Shown one piece after another: positions 10,541 through 17,923 of a DNA stretch of 64,000 nucleotides. Under the pieces are notes generated by a model that searched no databases, had not been told where the DNA came from, and saw only the letters and a program-made list of their open reading frames with translations. Position 1 is the first letter of the stretch; the number at the start of each line of letters is the position of its first letter. The stretch is from Streptomyces olivochromogenes (GTDB lineage: Bacteria > Actinomycetota > Actinomycetes > Streptomycetales > Streptomycetaceae): positions 63,515-127,514 of the forward strand of contig NZ_KQ948472.1 of assembly GCF_001514115.1 (NCBI RefSeq), given 5' to 3'. Both the position numbers and the translations under genes were made by a program.

Positions 10541-10854
10541 GCTTTCAGGCTGCTGTGCTCCGGCCGACTCCGCACCCCGGGAGCACGCCGGGACCGCGCC
10601 GGGAGCACCCCGGGAGCACGCCGAGGCGCCGGGTACGGAGTCCGTACCCGGCGCCTCGCTCGGTGTGTCTCGCTCGGTGTGTGACGGGGACCGCGGCGGC
10701 CGCGACGGAACCGGGGCCGGCCTTCCCTCAGGTCGAGAAGGGGGTCCCGGGACCTTCACCACCGCACTGGCTCACCTCCGCCGCGGTCCTCGTCGTGCCC
10801 GCGTGCCACCGGCGACCACCCCTCATCCGGGTCGCTCGGGTCCTCGCGGGCCGC
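10541..10854. other. Intergenic region with direct repeats and hairpins
   Basis: About 310 bp with no convincing gene. It holds three near-copies of CCGGGAGCAC around 10575-10622, the 18-bp inverted repeat listed separately, and GC-rich sequence up to the catalase terminator. Confidence 0.5.
10622..10658. terminator. Perfect 18-bp inverted repeat
   Basis: CGAGGCGCCGGGTACGGA (10622-10639) is exactly complemented at 10641-10658 around a single centre base. It is preceded by CCGGGAGCAC-type direct repeats. It may be a secondary terminator for leftward catalase transcripts or a protein site for the small gene's promoter. Confidence 0.55.
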
Positions 10855-10892
10855 GCGTCACCGGGCCGACCTCCCGTCTGGCCCGGTGACGC
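10855..10892 (-). terminator. Terminator of the catalase gene
   Basis: Perfect 13-bp arms GCGTCACCGGGCC (10855-10867) and GGCCCGGTGACGC (10880-10892) have a 12-nt loop, about 10 nt past the catalase stop on the minus strand. Confidence 0.75.
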
Positions 10893-10902
10893 GGTCAGGG
10901 GG

Positions 10903-12360
10903 TCAGTCCTCGCGCAGGGCGTGGACCGCTTCCGCCACGCGCCGGCCGTACTCCGGGTCGGCGGCGTGGAAGTGGGCGAGGTTCTTCTCGACGACGTCGT
11001 CGCGGGAGACCTGCGCGAGGCCGCCGGCGATGTTGGCGATCAGCCGGGACCGCTCCTCGGCCGACATCAGGCGGTAGAGCTCGCCGGCCTGGAAGAAGTC
11101 GTCGTCCTTGGTGTGGAGGGGAGCCTCGTGAGTGCCGGTCCAGCCGGTGACGGCCAGCGGGGCCGACAGCGGGCGGCCGGTCTCGGCCGGGCCGCCGTAG
11201 GAGTTCGGCTCGTAGTTCTTGGCGGCGCGGCCCTGCGCGTTGGACGCCATGAAGCCGTCGCGGCCGTAGTTGTCCGCGGTCGTGGCCTTCGGCGCGTTCA
11301 CCGCGAGCTGGGTGTGGTTGACGCCGAGGCGGTAGCGGTGGGCGTCGGCGTAGGCGAACAGCCGGCCCTGGAGCATCTTGTCGGGGGAGGGGCCGATGCC
11401 CGGAACGAAGTTGTTCGGGGCGAACGCGGCCTGCTCGACCTCGGCGAAGACGTTGTCGGGGTTGCGGTCCAGGACCAGCCGGCCCACGCGCTGGAGCGGG
11501 AAGTCCGTGTGCGGCCACACCTTGGTGAGGTCGAAGGGGTTGAAGCGGTAGTCCGCCGCCTCGGCCGCGGGCATGATCTGGACGTGGAGGGTCCAGGACG
11601 GGCGCACGCCCCGCTCGATCGCCTGGAGCAGGTCCGTCTGGTGGGAGTTCGGGTCCTTGCCCGCGATCTCCTGCGCCTGCTCGGTGGAGAGGCTGCGGAC
11701 GCCCTGGTTCGTCTTGAAGTGGTACTTGACGAAGAAGGACTCACCCTCGGCGTTCGTCCACTGGTAGGTGTGCGAGCCGTAGCCGTTCATGTGCCGGTAC
11801 GAGGCCGGGATGCCGCGGTCGCCCATCAGCCAGGTCACCTGGTGCGTGGCCTCGGGGGCGTGCGCCCAGAAGTCCCAGACGTTGTCCGGCTCCTGCTTGC
11901 CGGTGAACGGGTCGCGCTTCTGGGAGTGGATGAAGTCGGGGAACTTGAGCGGGTCCTTGATGAAGAAGACCGGGGTGTTGTTCCCGACGAGGTCGTAATT
12001 CCCCTCCTCCGTGTAGAACTTGACCGCGAACCCGCGCGGGTCGCGGACCGCGTCCGCGCCGCCCAGGTTGTCGGCCACGGTGGAGAAGCGCAGGAAGACC
12101 TCGGTGCGCTTGCCGACCGTGTTCAGGAAGTCGGCGTGGGTGAAGCCGGTGACGTCGTCCGTGACCTCGAAGTGGCCGTACGCGCCGGAGCCGCGGGCGT
12201 GCACCACGCGCTCCGGGATGCGCTCGCGGTTGAACCGCGCGAGCTTCTCCAGGAGGTGCTGGTCCTGGAGGAGGAGCGGGCCGCCCGCGCCGGCGGTGGC
12301 TGAGTTCTGGTTGTCGGCGACCGGAGCACCGGACTCGGTCGTAAGCACGCGCTTCGACAT
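10903..12360 (-). CDS. katA: Monofunctional haem catalase (small-subunit, clade 3 type)
   Basis: A 485-residue catalase that dismutates H2O2 in the cytoplasm. The active-site region FNRERIPERVVHARGSGAYG carries the catalytic His, VGNNTPVFFIKD the Asn, and the proximal haem Tyr lies in RLFAYADAHRYRLG. Length matches small-subunit catalases. ATG 12360 has GGAAGG upstream. It sits inside the purine/glyoxylate region, where urate oxidase releases H2O2. The promoter carries the same 17-bp element as the urate operon promoter, which argues for joint control. The symbol is assigned by family resemblance only. Confidence 0.95.
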   Translation of the reverse strand: MSKRVLTTESGAPVADNQNSATAGAGGPLLLQDQHLLEKLARFNRERIPERVVHARGSGAYGHFEVTDDVTGFTHADFLNTVGKRTEVFLRFSTVADNLGGADAVRDPRGFAVKFYTEEGNYDLVGNNTPVFFIKDPLKFPDFIHSQKRDPFTGKQEPDNVWDFWAHAPEATHQVTWLMGDRGIPASYRHMNGYGSHTYQWTNAEGESFFVKYHFKTNQGVRSLSTEQAQEIAGKDPNSHQTDLLQAIERGVRPSWTLHVQIMPAAEAADYRFNPFDLTKVWPHTDFPLQRVGRLVLDRNPDNVFAEVEQAAFAPNNFVPGIGPSPDKMLQGRLFAYADAHRYRLGVNHTQLAVNAPKATTADNYGRDGFMASNAQGRAAKNYEPNSYGGPAETGRPLSAPLAVTGWTGTHEAPLHTKDDDFFQAGELYRLMSAEERSRLIANIAGGLAQVSRDDVVEKNLAHFHAADPEYGRRVAEAVHALRED

Positions 12361-12396
12361 CGTGGACCTTCCATGCGAGGGGCAGCGGAAACCGAC

Positions 12397-12411
12397 TTCC
12401 GCTTTGTGGAG
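12397..12411. promoter_or_regulatory. TTCC-N7-GGAG half-conserved operator at the catalase start
   Basis: TTCCGCTTTGTGGAG resembles the gcl/hyi palindrome TTCCGCAATAYGGAA, with one imperfect arm. It overlaps the catalase -10 and likely start point. It could place catalase weakly in the same regulon; this is inference. Confidence 0.4.
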
Positions 12412-12439
12412 CCTAGGTTTGGGGCGTTCCGAACGTCAA
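12410..12439 (-). promoter_or_regulatory. Catalase promoter, consensus -35 and -10
   Basis: On the minus strand TTGACG (12439-12434) and TAGGCT (12415-12410) are separated by 18 bp, a near-ideal Streptomyces vegetative promoter. The -35 hexamer is embedded in the 17-bp operator-like palindrome. Confidence 0.8.
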
Positions 12440-12451
12440 CAGTTTGTTGAA
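12435..12451. promoter_or_regulatory. 17-bp element shared with the uraD promoter
   Basis: Minus strand reads TTCAACAAACTGTTGAC; the uraD promoter has TTCAACAAAGTGTTGAC at 15801-15817, 16 of 17 identical. The core TCAACA-N3-TGTTGA is a perfect palindrome and overlaps the -35 hexamer in both promoters, the position expected for a repressor site. Confidence 0.75.
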
Positions 12452-12548
12452 ATGGGTTGGGTTCCGGGTGGCGCCGCCGCTTGGGCGCGACAGGACAGGT
12501 GTCAGCGACGACACCACCCGGAAGTCTCAGAACCACCCCGAAGCCCTC

Positions 12549-13130
12549 GGGGCTGCGCCCGCCCCATCGAGTCCGCCCTCGACACATCGAGGCTGCGCCC
12601 GACATGGCGGGGCTGCGTCCGACGCATCAGGCCGCGCCCGGGGTGCCGGGGCTGCGCCCGGTGCACCGGGGCTGTGCCCGACTCCGTCAGGTCGCGCCCG
12701 ACGTACGGGCTGCGCCCGCTGGGTCGGGGCTGTGCCCGAGGTGCCGGGGTTGTGCCCAACGCCGTCAGGCTGCGCCCGGGATATCGGGGCCGTGCCCGGT
12801 GTACCGGGGCTGCGCCCGACGCCGTCAGGTCGCGCCCGACGTACGGGCCTTGCCTGCTGCGTCGGGGCTGGGCCCCTCGCGCCAGGACGGCGCTTGACGC
12901 ATCGAGCCGCGCCCGAGGTGTCAGCGCTTCGCCCCGCGTGTCTCAGGTCTGCGGCCGACGCATCCGGCCGCGCTTGGCACATCCGTTCGCGCGCGAGGCG
13001 CCATGGCCGCGGCCGAGGGATCAGGGTTGTGCCCGAGGGATCAGGGTTGTGCCCGAGGGATCAGGGTTGTGCCCGAGGGATCAGGGTCGTCGTCGAGGGC
13101 GTCAGGGTTGTGCCTGGAGTGACGGGGCGT
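12549..13130. repeat. Degenerate 20-bp tandem repeat array (about 29 units)
   Basis: Units of mostly 20 bp follow the consensus AGGCTGCGCCCGACGYRTC. Most contain a short GGGC-TGC-GCCC style inverted repeat. Three perfect copies of TCAGGGTTGTGCCCGAGGGA occupy 13021-13080. A higher-order copy is seen: AGGTCGCGCCCGACGTAC occurs at 12689 and 12827, 138 bp apart. Twenty is not a multiple of three and unit lengths vary from 18 to 22, so the open frames across it are not genes. It fills the gap between the catalase promoter and the end of glxR. Confidence 0.85.
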
Positions 13131-13131
13131 G

Positions 13132-14058
13132 TCAGAGGTGGGCGCCTGAGAGGCGTTCCACGGAGCGGAGGAGGGCCGAGTGGTCGAGGCCGCCGTCGCC
13201 CTGGGCGCGCAGGGAGGCGACGAGCTGGGCGACCACGGCACCGACCGGCAGCGCGGCGCCGACCGTGCGGGCGGCGTCCGTGACGATGCCCATGTCCTTG
13301 TGGTGCAGGTCGATACGGAAGCCGGGCTTGAAGTCGCGGTTCAGGAAGTTGTCCTTCTTCCGCGTCAGTACGGTGGAGCCGGCAAGACCGCCGCCCAGGA
13401 CGTCGAGCGCGGCCTTCAGGTCCACCCCGGACTTCTCCAGGAAGACCACGGCCTCGGCGCACGCCTGGATGTTCACGGCGACGATCAGCTGGTTCGCGGC
13501 CTTCACCGTCTGGCCGGAGCCATGCGGACCGCAGAGCACGATCGTCTTGCCGAGCGCCTCGAAGAGCGGCTCGGCCTCGTCGAAGTCGGCCTGCTCGCCG
13601 CCGACCATGATCGACAGCACGGCCTCGATCGCCCCGGCCTCGCCGCCGGACACGGGAGCGTCCAGAACCCGGATCCCCTTCGCGGCGGCCGCCTTCGCGA
13701 GGTCCACCGAGGTCTGCGGGGTGATCGACGACATGTCGATCAGCAGCGCGCCGGACCTCGCGTTCGCCAGGATGCCGTCGGGGCCGTACGCGATGGCCTC
13801 GACCTGCGGGGAGGCGGGCACCATCGTGATCACCACGTCGGCGTCCCGCACGGCCTCGGCGATCGAACCGGCGGCCGTACCGCCCGCGGCGGCGAGGCGC
13901 TCCAGCTTGTCCTGCTCCAGCGTGAACCCGGTGACGTCGTACCCGGCCTTGACCAGGTTCTCCGACATGGGGGAACCCATGATGCCGAGACCGATCCAGG
14001 CGACCGCCGGGCGGGCCGGACGGTTAGGGCGGGAAGAATCTGCAAGAGTGCTGCTCAT
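13132..14058 (-). CDS. glxR: Tartronate semialdehyde reductase (2-hydroxy-3-oxopropionate reductase)
   Basis: A 308-residue beta-hydroxyacid dehydrogenase that reduces tartronate semialdehyde to D-glycerate with NAD(P)H. The Rossmann motif is WIGLGIMGSPMSENL near residue 21, the substrate loop is DAPVSGGEAGA, and the catalytic Lys lies in GQTVKAANQLIV. ATG 14058 follows GAGAGG. Upstream in-frame sequence belongs to hyi in another frame and is not coding here. It lies 44 nt after hyi on the same strand, so hyi-glxR form an operon fed by Gcl. Confidence 0.95.
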   Translation of the reverse strand: MSSTLADSSRPNRPARPAVAWIGLGIMGSPMSENLVKAGYDVTGFTLEQDKLERLAAAGGTAAGSIAEAVRDADVVITMVPASPQVEAIAYGPDGILANARSGALLIDMSSITPQTSVDLAKAAAAKGIRVLDAPVSGGEAGAIEAVLSIMVGGEQADFDEAEPLFEALGKTIVLCGPHGSGQTVKAANQLIVAVNIQACAEAVVFLEKSGVDLKAALDVLGGGLAGSTVLTRKKDNFLNRDFKPGFRIDLHHKDMGIVTDAARTVGAALPVGAVVAQLVASLRAQGDGGLDHSALLRSVERLSGAHL

Positions 14059-14102
14059 GAGGGTGCCTCTCTGACTGCTCTGATACGTCGATGAGTTGCC
14101 GC

Positions 14103-14960
14103 TCAGCGGGCGGCTCGGGCCTCGGCCGGCAGCCAGTCGAAGGCCGCCGCGCTCGGACGGTCGCCCGGCTTGTACTCCAGGCCGACCCAGCCCTCGTAAC
14201 CGGCCTTCCGCAGCCGGCCGAGCAGGTCCTCCAGGGACAGGGTCCCGGTGCCCGGGGCGCCGCGCCCGGGGTTGTCGGCGATCTGCACGTGGCCGGTCTT
14301 CGCGGCGTACCGCTCGATCACCGACGGCAGGTCCTCGCCGTTCATGGACAGGTGGTACAGGTCCATGAGGAACCTGGCGTTGCCGAGGCCGGTCGCCTCG
14401 TTGACCCTGTCGACGACGGCGACTCCCGCCGGGGCGCTCACCAGGGGATAGAGCGGTGACTCGGGCTGGTTGAGGGTCTCGATCAGGAGGATCGCGCCGA
14501 TCCGGTCGGCGGCCCGGGCCGCGAGGACCAGGTTCTCCAGCGCGAGCGCGTCCTGCTCGGCCGCCTCCACGCCCTCGACACGGTTGCCGTACAGCGCGTT
14601 GAGGGCCTTGCAGCCCACCGACCGCGCGAAGTCGGCCGCCACGTCGATGTTGGCGCGGAACCGCTCCGACTCCACGCCGGGGATCGACAGCGCGCCCCGG
14701 TCGGGACCGGGCAGCTGTCCGGCGTAGAAGTTCAGCCCCGTGAGCTGGACGCCCGCGTCCTCGATGGCCTTCTTCAAGGCGTCGAGTTGGGACCGCTCGG
14801 GGGTGGGGGAGTCGACCCAGGGCCACCACAGCTCGACCGCGGTGAAGCCGGCCGCGGCGGCGGCCGCGGGGCGCTCCAGGAGCGGGAGTTCGGTGAAGAG
14901 GATCGACAGGTTGACGTTGAAGCGTTGCTCGGTGGCTGTGCCCCATTCGGAACCCGGCAT
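14103..14960 (-). CDS. hyi: Hydroxypyruvate isomerase
   Basis: A 285-residue TIM-barrel sugar-isomerase-like enzyme interconverting hydroxypyruvate and tartronate semialdehyde. FNVNLSILFTELPLLERPAA at the N-terminus, then VELWWPW, LNALYGNR, LLIETLN, FLMDLYHLSMNGED and GHVQIADNPGRGAPGTG are Hyi/Gip hallmarks with metal-binding Glu and Asp. I prefer ATG 14960 because the family starts just before RFNVNLS; an upstream extension to 15086 would cross the operator pair. It is the first gene of hyi-glxR, downstream of two palindromes like those at gcl. Confidence 0.94.
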   Translation of the reverse strand: MPGSEWGTATEQRFNVNLSILFTELPLLERPAAAAAAGFTAVELWWPWVDSPTPERSQLDALKKAIEDAGVQLTGLNFYAGQLPGPDRGALSIPGVESERFRANIDVAADFARSVGCKALNALYGNRVEGVEAAEQDALALENLVLAARAADRIGAILLIETLNQPESPLYPLVSAPAGVAVVDRVNEATGLGNARFLMDLYHLSMNGEDLPSVIERYAAKTGHVQIADNPGRGAPGTGTLSLEDLLGRLRKAGYEGWVGLEYKPGDRPSAAAFDWLPAEARAAR

Positions 14961-15021
14961 GTGGCTCGGCGCTCCCTTCCGTGTCGAGACGTTCGGCGGC
15001 GAGAGTCGAGACGTCAATGAA

Positions 15022-15057
15022 TTCCGTATTGCGGAAGTTACTTTCTGCTTAATGGAA
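15022..15057. promoter_or_regulatory. Two palindromes upstream of hyi, 21 bp apart
   Basis: TTCCGTATTGCGGAA (15022-15036) is a near-perfect palindrome whose inverse complement differs by one base from the gcl site TTCCGCAATATGGAA. A second site TTCTGCTTAATGGAA (15043-15057) is centred 21 bp away, the same spacing as sites 1 and 2 at gcl. They lie between hyi and the divergent small operon at 15131. Confidence 0.7.
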
Positions 15058-15118
15058 GACTGCCGTCGGGCGTCGAGGCTTGTCAAGAGGGGGCTCCCGG
15101 AAAATCGGCACCGCGCAG

Positions 15119-15124
15119 TAGGTT
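15119..15124 (+). promoter_or_regulatory. -10 hexamer for a probably leaderless transcript
   Basis: TAGGTT ends 6 nt before the GTG at 15131, which would put transcription start on the start codon itself. No ribosome site precedes the GTG. I see no clear -35 hexamer at the usual distance. Confidence 0.45.
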
Positions 15125-15130
15125 GAGCGC

Positions 15131-15382
15131 GTGCGATTGAGAGTGGAGTTCACGACCGAGCCCTTCGACCTCGACGAGGCGCCCCCGCACGCGTTGGTCG
15201 CCCGCGAGGTCATCGAGGCGGCCGAACTGGACGCCGTGGACGTGGGCCCGTTCGGCAACACCGCCGAGGGGGACGCGGACGCGGTGCTCACCGCGGTCGA
15301 CGCGCTGCTGCGCCGGGCTCTGGCGGCCGGTGCCACCAGGGTCTCGCTGCAGGTGAACGCGGTCGGGGAGGGCGATAAGTGA
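15131..15382 (+). CDS. Small thiamine-binding-like protein (MTH1187/YqgV-type fold)
   Basis: An 83-residue protein. The segment VDVGPFGNTAEGDADAVLTA followed by an Ala-rich helix and ATRVSLQVN matches the pattern of the MTH1187-like thiamine-binding family (a VGPMGT-type loop, a negatively charged EGD turn, then a helix and strand). The family fold is ferredoxin-like and binds thiamine or related ligands. The GTG start has a -10 at leaderless distance. It overlaps the next gene by 4 nt. Its neighbour gcl encodes a ThDP enzyme, which makes a cofactor-sensing role attractive, but that is inference. It is shorter than typical members. Confidence 0.65.
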   Translation: MRLRVEFTTEPFDLDEAPPHALVAREVIEAAELDAVDVGPFGNTAEGDADAVLTAVDALLRRALAAGATRVSLQVNAVGEGDK

Positions 15383-15747
15383 CCGGTATCGGAGAGGACC
15401 CCTTCATCGCGGCGGTCAAGCCGCTGGTCGACGCCATGGGGGGCGAGATGGTGGCGCCCGACGAGGCCGGCCCCGACGACGTCGTGCTCTCCTGGGAGGG
15501 TGCGGACGTGGTCGCCGTACGGCTGCCGCAATTGGCCGACTCGCTCGATCACATCCTGGCGGCCCTGGAGCGCAAGCAGGGCAAGCCGCTGGCCGACCTC
15601 GACCGCAAGTCCAAGCAGGAGGTCGTACGGGTGCTCGAGGCCCGCGGGGCCTTCTCGGTGCGGCACGGCGTGGAGACGGTGGCGAGCGCGCTGGGTGTCA
15701 GCCGCTTCACCGTCTACAACTACCTGAACCGCGAGAAGGAGGCCTGA
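15379..15747 (+). CDS. Small helix-turn-helix protein (Fis/PucR-like C-terminal HTH)
   Basis: A 122-residue protein. Residues 1-60 resemble a small alpha/beta domain. The C-terminus (about 75-120) holds a Fis/HTH_30-like helix pair, RVLEARGAFSVRHGVETVAS then LGVSRFTVYNYLNR, with the second helix as likely recognition helix. The GTG start overlaps the preceding stop (GTGA). It lies between hyi-glxR and uraD, directly upstream of the promoter with the 17-bp palindrome. It is the only DNA-binding candidate inside the purine/glyoxylate cluster in this window. Its operator is unknown. Confidence 0.75.
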   Translation: MTGIGEDPFIAAVKPLVDAMGGEMVAPDEAGPDDVVLSWEGADVVAVRLPQLADSLDHILAALERKQGKPLADLDRKSKQEVVRVLEARGAFSVRHGVETVASALGVSRFTVYNYLNREKEA

Positions 15748-15800
15748 GCGCCGGGCGTCGGTGGTCGCCTCGCGCGGGACGTCGGTTGTTACCTCGATTT

Positions 15801-15842
15801 TTCAACAAAGTGTTGACGTGGTGTTTCCGAGGGCGTTAGCTA
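15801..15842 (+). promoter_or_regulatory. uraD operon promoter with embedded 17-bp palindrome
   Basis: TTCAACAAAGTGTTGAC (15801-15817) includes a -35 hexamer TTGACG at 15813-15818. Possible -10 hexamers are TTAGCT (15836) with a 17-bp spacer or TAGCTA (15837) with 18. The palindrome matches the catalase site in 16 of 17 bases. Confidence 0.7.
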
Positions 15843-15880
15843 GCCGCAGCCCGTCCAGCACAAGGCCACGGAGGCTTCCC

Positions 15881-16396
15881 GTGACTTCGAGTACGACACC
15901 CGGCGGTCTCGCCCGGTTCAATGCCCTGGAGGAGCACGCGGCCCACGCCGCCCTCCACGAGGCGTGCGCCTCGACGGCCTGGGTGCGCACCCTGCTCGCC
16001 CGCCGCCCGTATGCCACCCCCGACGACCTCTTCGCCGCGAGCGACGCCGCCATGGCCGAGCTGACCGCCGAGGACCTCGCGGAGGCGATGGCGGGGCACC
16101 CGCCGATCGGGCGGCCGAAGCCCGGGGACCCCACCTCCTCCCGGGAGCAGCGCGGCATGGCCGGCGCCTCCGCGGAGCTCAAGGAGGAGATGCTCGAACT
16201 GAACCTGGCGTACCAGGAGAGGTTCGGCCATGTCTTCCTGATCTGCGCCACCGGCCGGACCGGCGAGCAGATGCGCGACGCGGTCAAGGAACGGATCGGC
16301 AACTCGCCCGAGCAGGAGCGCGAGATCGTGCGCTCCGAACTGGGCAAGATCAACCGCATCCGGCTGACCCGTCTCGTGGAGGAGGAGAACGTATGA
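15881..16396 (+). CDS. uraD: 2-oxo-4-hydroxy-4-carboxy-5-ureidoimidazoline (OHCU) decarboxylase
   Basis: A 171-residue enzyme for the last step of the urate-to-S-allantoin route. The GHPPIGRP motif places the catalytic His at residue 73. SREQRGMAGAS and the FGHVFLICATGRT segment are family signatures. GTG 15881 is preceded by GGAGG at 6 nt; longer in-frame sequence runs through the promoter palindrome and is not coding. The stop overlaps uraH by 4 nt (ATGA), so uraD-uraH are coupled and followed by urate oxidase. Confidence 0.95.
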   Translation: MTSSTTPGGLARFNALEEHAAHAALHEACASTAWVRTLLARRPYATPDDLFAASDAAMAELTAEDLAEAMAGHPPIGRPKPGDPTSSREQRGMAGASAELKEEMLELNLAYQERFGHVFLICATGRTGEQMRDAVKERIGNSPEQEREIVRSELGKINRIRLTRLVEEENV

Positions 16397-16791
16397 GCAC
16401 CGACACCACCGCATCCGTGTCCACGCACATCCTGGACACCAGCGTCGGACGCCCCGCCGAGGGCGTCGCCGTCCGGCTCGCGGCCCGTGGCGGCCGCACG
16501 GCGGACTGGCGGGAGCTCGGAGGCTCCGCGACCGACGCGGACGGGCGGTGCAAGGACCTCCCGGCGCTGCCGGAGGGGACGACCCACGTACGGCTCGACT
16601 TCGAGGTCGAGGCGTACTTCGAGAAGAAGCAAGCCGATGCGCAGCAGGACGCCCCCGCGAATCGGGACAGCGGTGCGAGCGGAGTGTTCTTCCCCGAGGT
16701 GACGATCACCTTCGCCGTCAGGCCGGGCGAGCACTACCACGTACCGCTGCTGCTCAACCCGTTCGGCTACTCCGTTTACCGAGGGAGCTAG
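16393..16791 (+). CDS. uraH: 5-hydroxyisourate hydrolase (transthyretin-like)
   Basis: A 132-residue transthyretin-related hydrolase that opens 5-hydroxyisourate. The N-terminal STHILDTSVGRPAEGV carries the active-site His at residue 12, the RPGEHYHVPLLL region has the second His, and the protein ends in the diagnostic YRGS. It is longer than the usual 105-118 residues because of a polar insert (about residues 77-97, Lys/Gln/Asp-rich) in an otherwise conserved loop. ATG 16393 overlaps uraD; urate oxidase follows after 5 nt. Confidence 0.95.
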   Translation: MSTDTTASVSTHILDTSVGRPAEGVAVRLAARGGRTADWRELGGSATDADGRCKDLPALPEGTTHVRLDFEVEAYFEKKQADAQQDAPANRDSGASGVFFPEVTITFAVRPGEHYHVPLLLNPFGYSVYRGS

Positions 16792-16796
16792 CAGAA

Positions 16797-17744
16797 ATGA
16801 CTGACAATTCCCACCGCGGCCGCCCTGTGATGCTGGGACAGAACCAGTACGGCAAGGCCGAGAACCGCGTAGTGAAGATCACCCGCGACGGCGCGACGCA
16901 CCACATCAAGGACCTGAACGTGTCCGTGGCGCTGAGCGGCGACATGGAAGAGGTCCACTACTCGGGCTCCAACGCGAACGTCCTGCCGACGGACACCACC
17001 AAGAACACGGTGTACGCCTTCGCCAAGGAGTACGGCATCGAGTCCGCCGAACAGTTCGGCATCCACCTCGCCCGGCACTTCGTGACCTCGCAGGAGCCGA
17101 TCAGGACCGCGCGCATCCGCATCGAGGAGTACGCCTGGGAGCGCATCGAGACCTCCGACGCCAACTCCAGGTTCATCGGTGCCGACGACGTCAAGCACTC
17201 CTTCGTGCGCAAGGGCCAGGAGACCCGGGTCACCCAGATCACCTATGACGGCTCGTCGTGGGAGGTCATCTCGGGGCTGAAGGACCTCGTCGTGATGAAC
17301 TCGACGAACTCCGAGTTCTGGGGCTACGTCAAGGACAAGTACACGACGCTCCCCGAGGCGTACGACCGCATCCTGGCCACCCAGGTCTCCGGCCGCTGGC
17401 GCTTCAACTGGACCGGCGACGAGCAGAAGATGCCCAACTGGGAGAAGTCCTACGACCAGGTCAGGAAGCACATGCTCCAGGCCTTCGCGGAGACCTACTC
17501 CCTGTCGCTGCAGCAGACCCTGTACCAGATGGGCTCGCGGATCATCGAGAACCGCAGCGAGATCGACGAGGTCCGCTTCTCCCTTCCCAACAAGCACCAT
17601 TTCCTCGTCGACCTGGGGCCGTTCGGGCTCGAGAACGACAACGAGGTGTACTTCGCGGCCGACCGGCCCTACGGACTGATCGAGGCCACCATCCTGCGCG
17701 ACGGCTGCGAGCCGCACATCCCGGTGGACCTCACCAACCTCTGA
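16797..17744 (+). CDS. pucL: Urate oxidase (uricase)
   Basis: A 315-residue cofactor-free uricase that converts urate and O2 to 5-hydroxyisourate and H2O2. NQYGKAENRVVKI carries the catalytic Lys (residue 20), and LPTDTTKNTVYAFAKEYGI the Thr-Asp pair (65-66), equivalent to the fungal Lys10-Thr57 dyad. Internal T-fold duplication is seen at NKHHFLVDLGPFGLENDNEVY. ATG 16797 follows GAGGGAG at 9 nt. It is third in uraD-uraH-uricase. The H2O2 made would be handled by the nearby catalase, which shares the promoter element. Confidence 0.97.
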   Translation: MTDNSHRGRPVMLGQNQYGKAENRVVKITRDGATHHIKDLNVSVALSGDMEEVHYSGSNANVLPTDTTKNTVYAFAKEYGIESAEQFGIHLARHFVTSQEPIRTARIRIEEYAWERIETSDANSRFIGADDVKHSFVRKGQETRVTQITYDGSSWEVISGLKDLVVMNSTNSEFWGYVKDKYTTLPEAYDRILATQVSGRWRFNWTGDEQKMPNWEKSYDQVRKHMLQAFAETYSLSLQQTLYQMGSRIIENRSEIDEVRFSLPNKHHFLVDLGPFGLENDNEVYFAADRPYGLIEATILRDGCEPHIPVDLTNL

Positions 17745-17785
17745 GCCGGCCTCCAAGCCGGCCTCCGAGCCGGCCTCCAAGCCCA
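17745..17785. repeat. 12-bp tandem repeat after urate oxidase
   Basis: GCCGGCCTCCAA, GCCGGCCTCCGA and GCCGGCCTCCAA follow directly after the uricase stop, with a fading fourth copy. They are non-coding. A small GCCTT/AAGGC hairpin lies at 17817-17830 before the next gene. Confidence 0.7.
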
Positions 17786-17923
17786 CTTCCGTACCAGCCT
17801 CCGGCCAACCTCCGAGGCCTTGGCGAAGGCCCCTCCTTCGGCACCCGTGGCATCGACCGCCGCGGCACTCAAACCTCCTAGGGTCCTGCCGTGCCCACCC
17901 CTCGAAACGAAGAAGGACGCACC

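Noticed and set aside
12549..13130. Possible CRISPR array
   Set aside because: Repeats are contiguous without unique spacers, and no cas genes are present.
12444..13283. Open frames coding for Gly/Ala/Pro/Arg-rich repeats
   Set aside because: They run across the 20-bp repeat array. Unit size is not a multiple of three, so the coding appearance is due to GC content.
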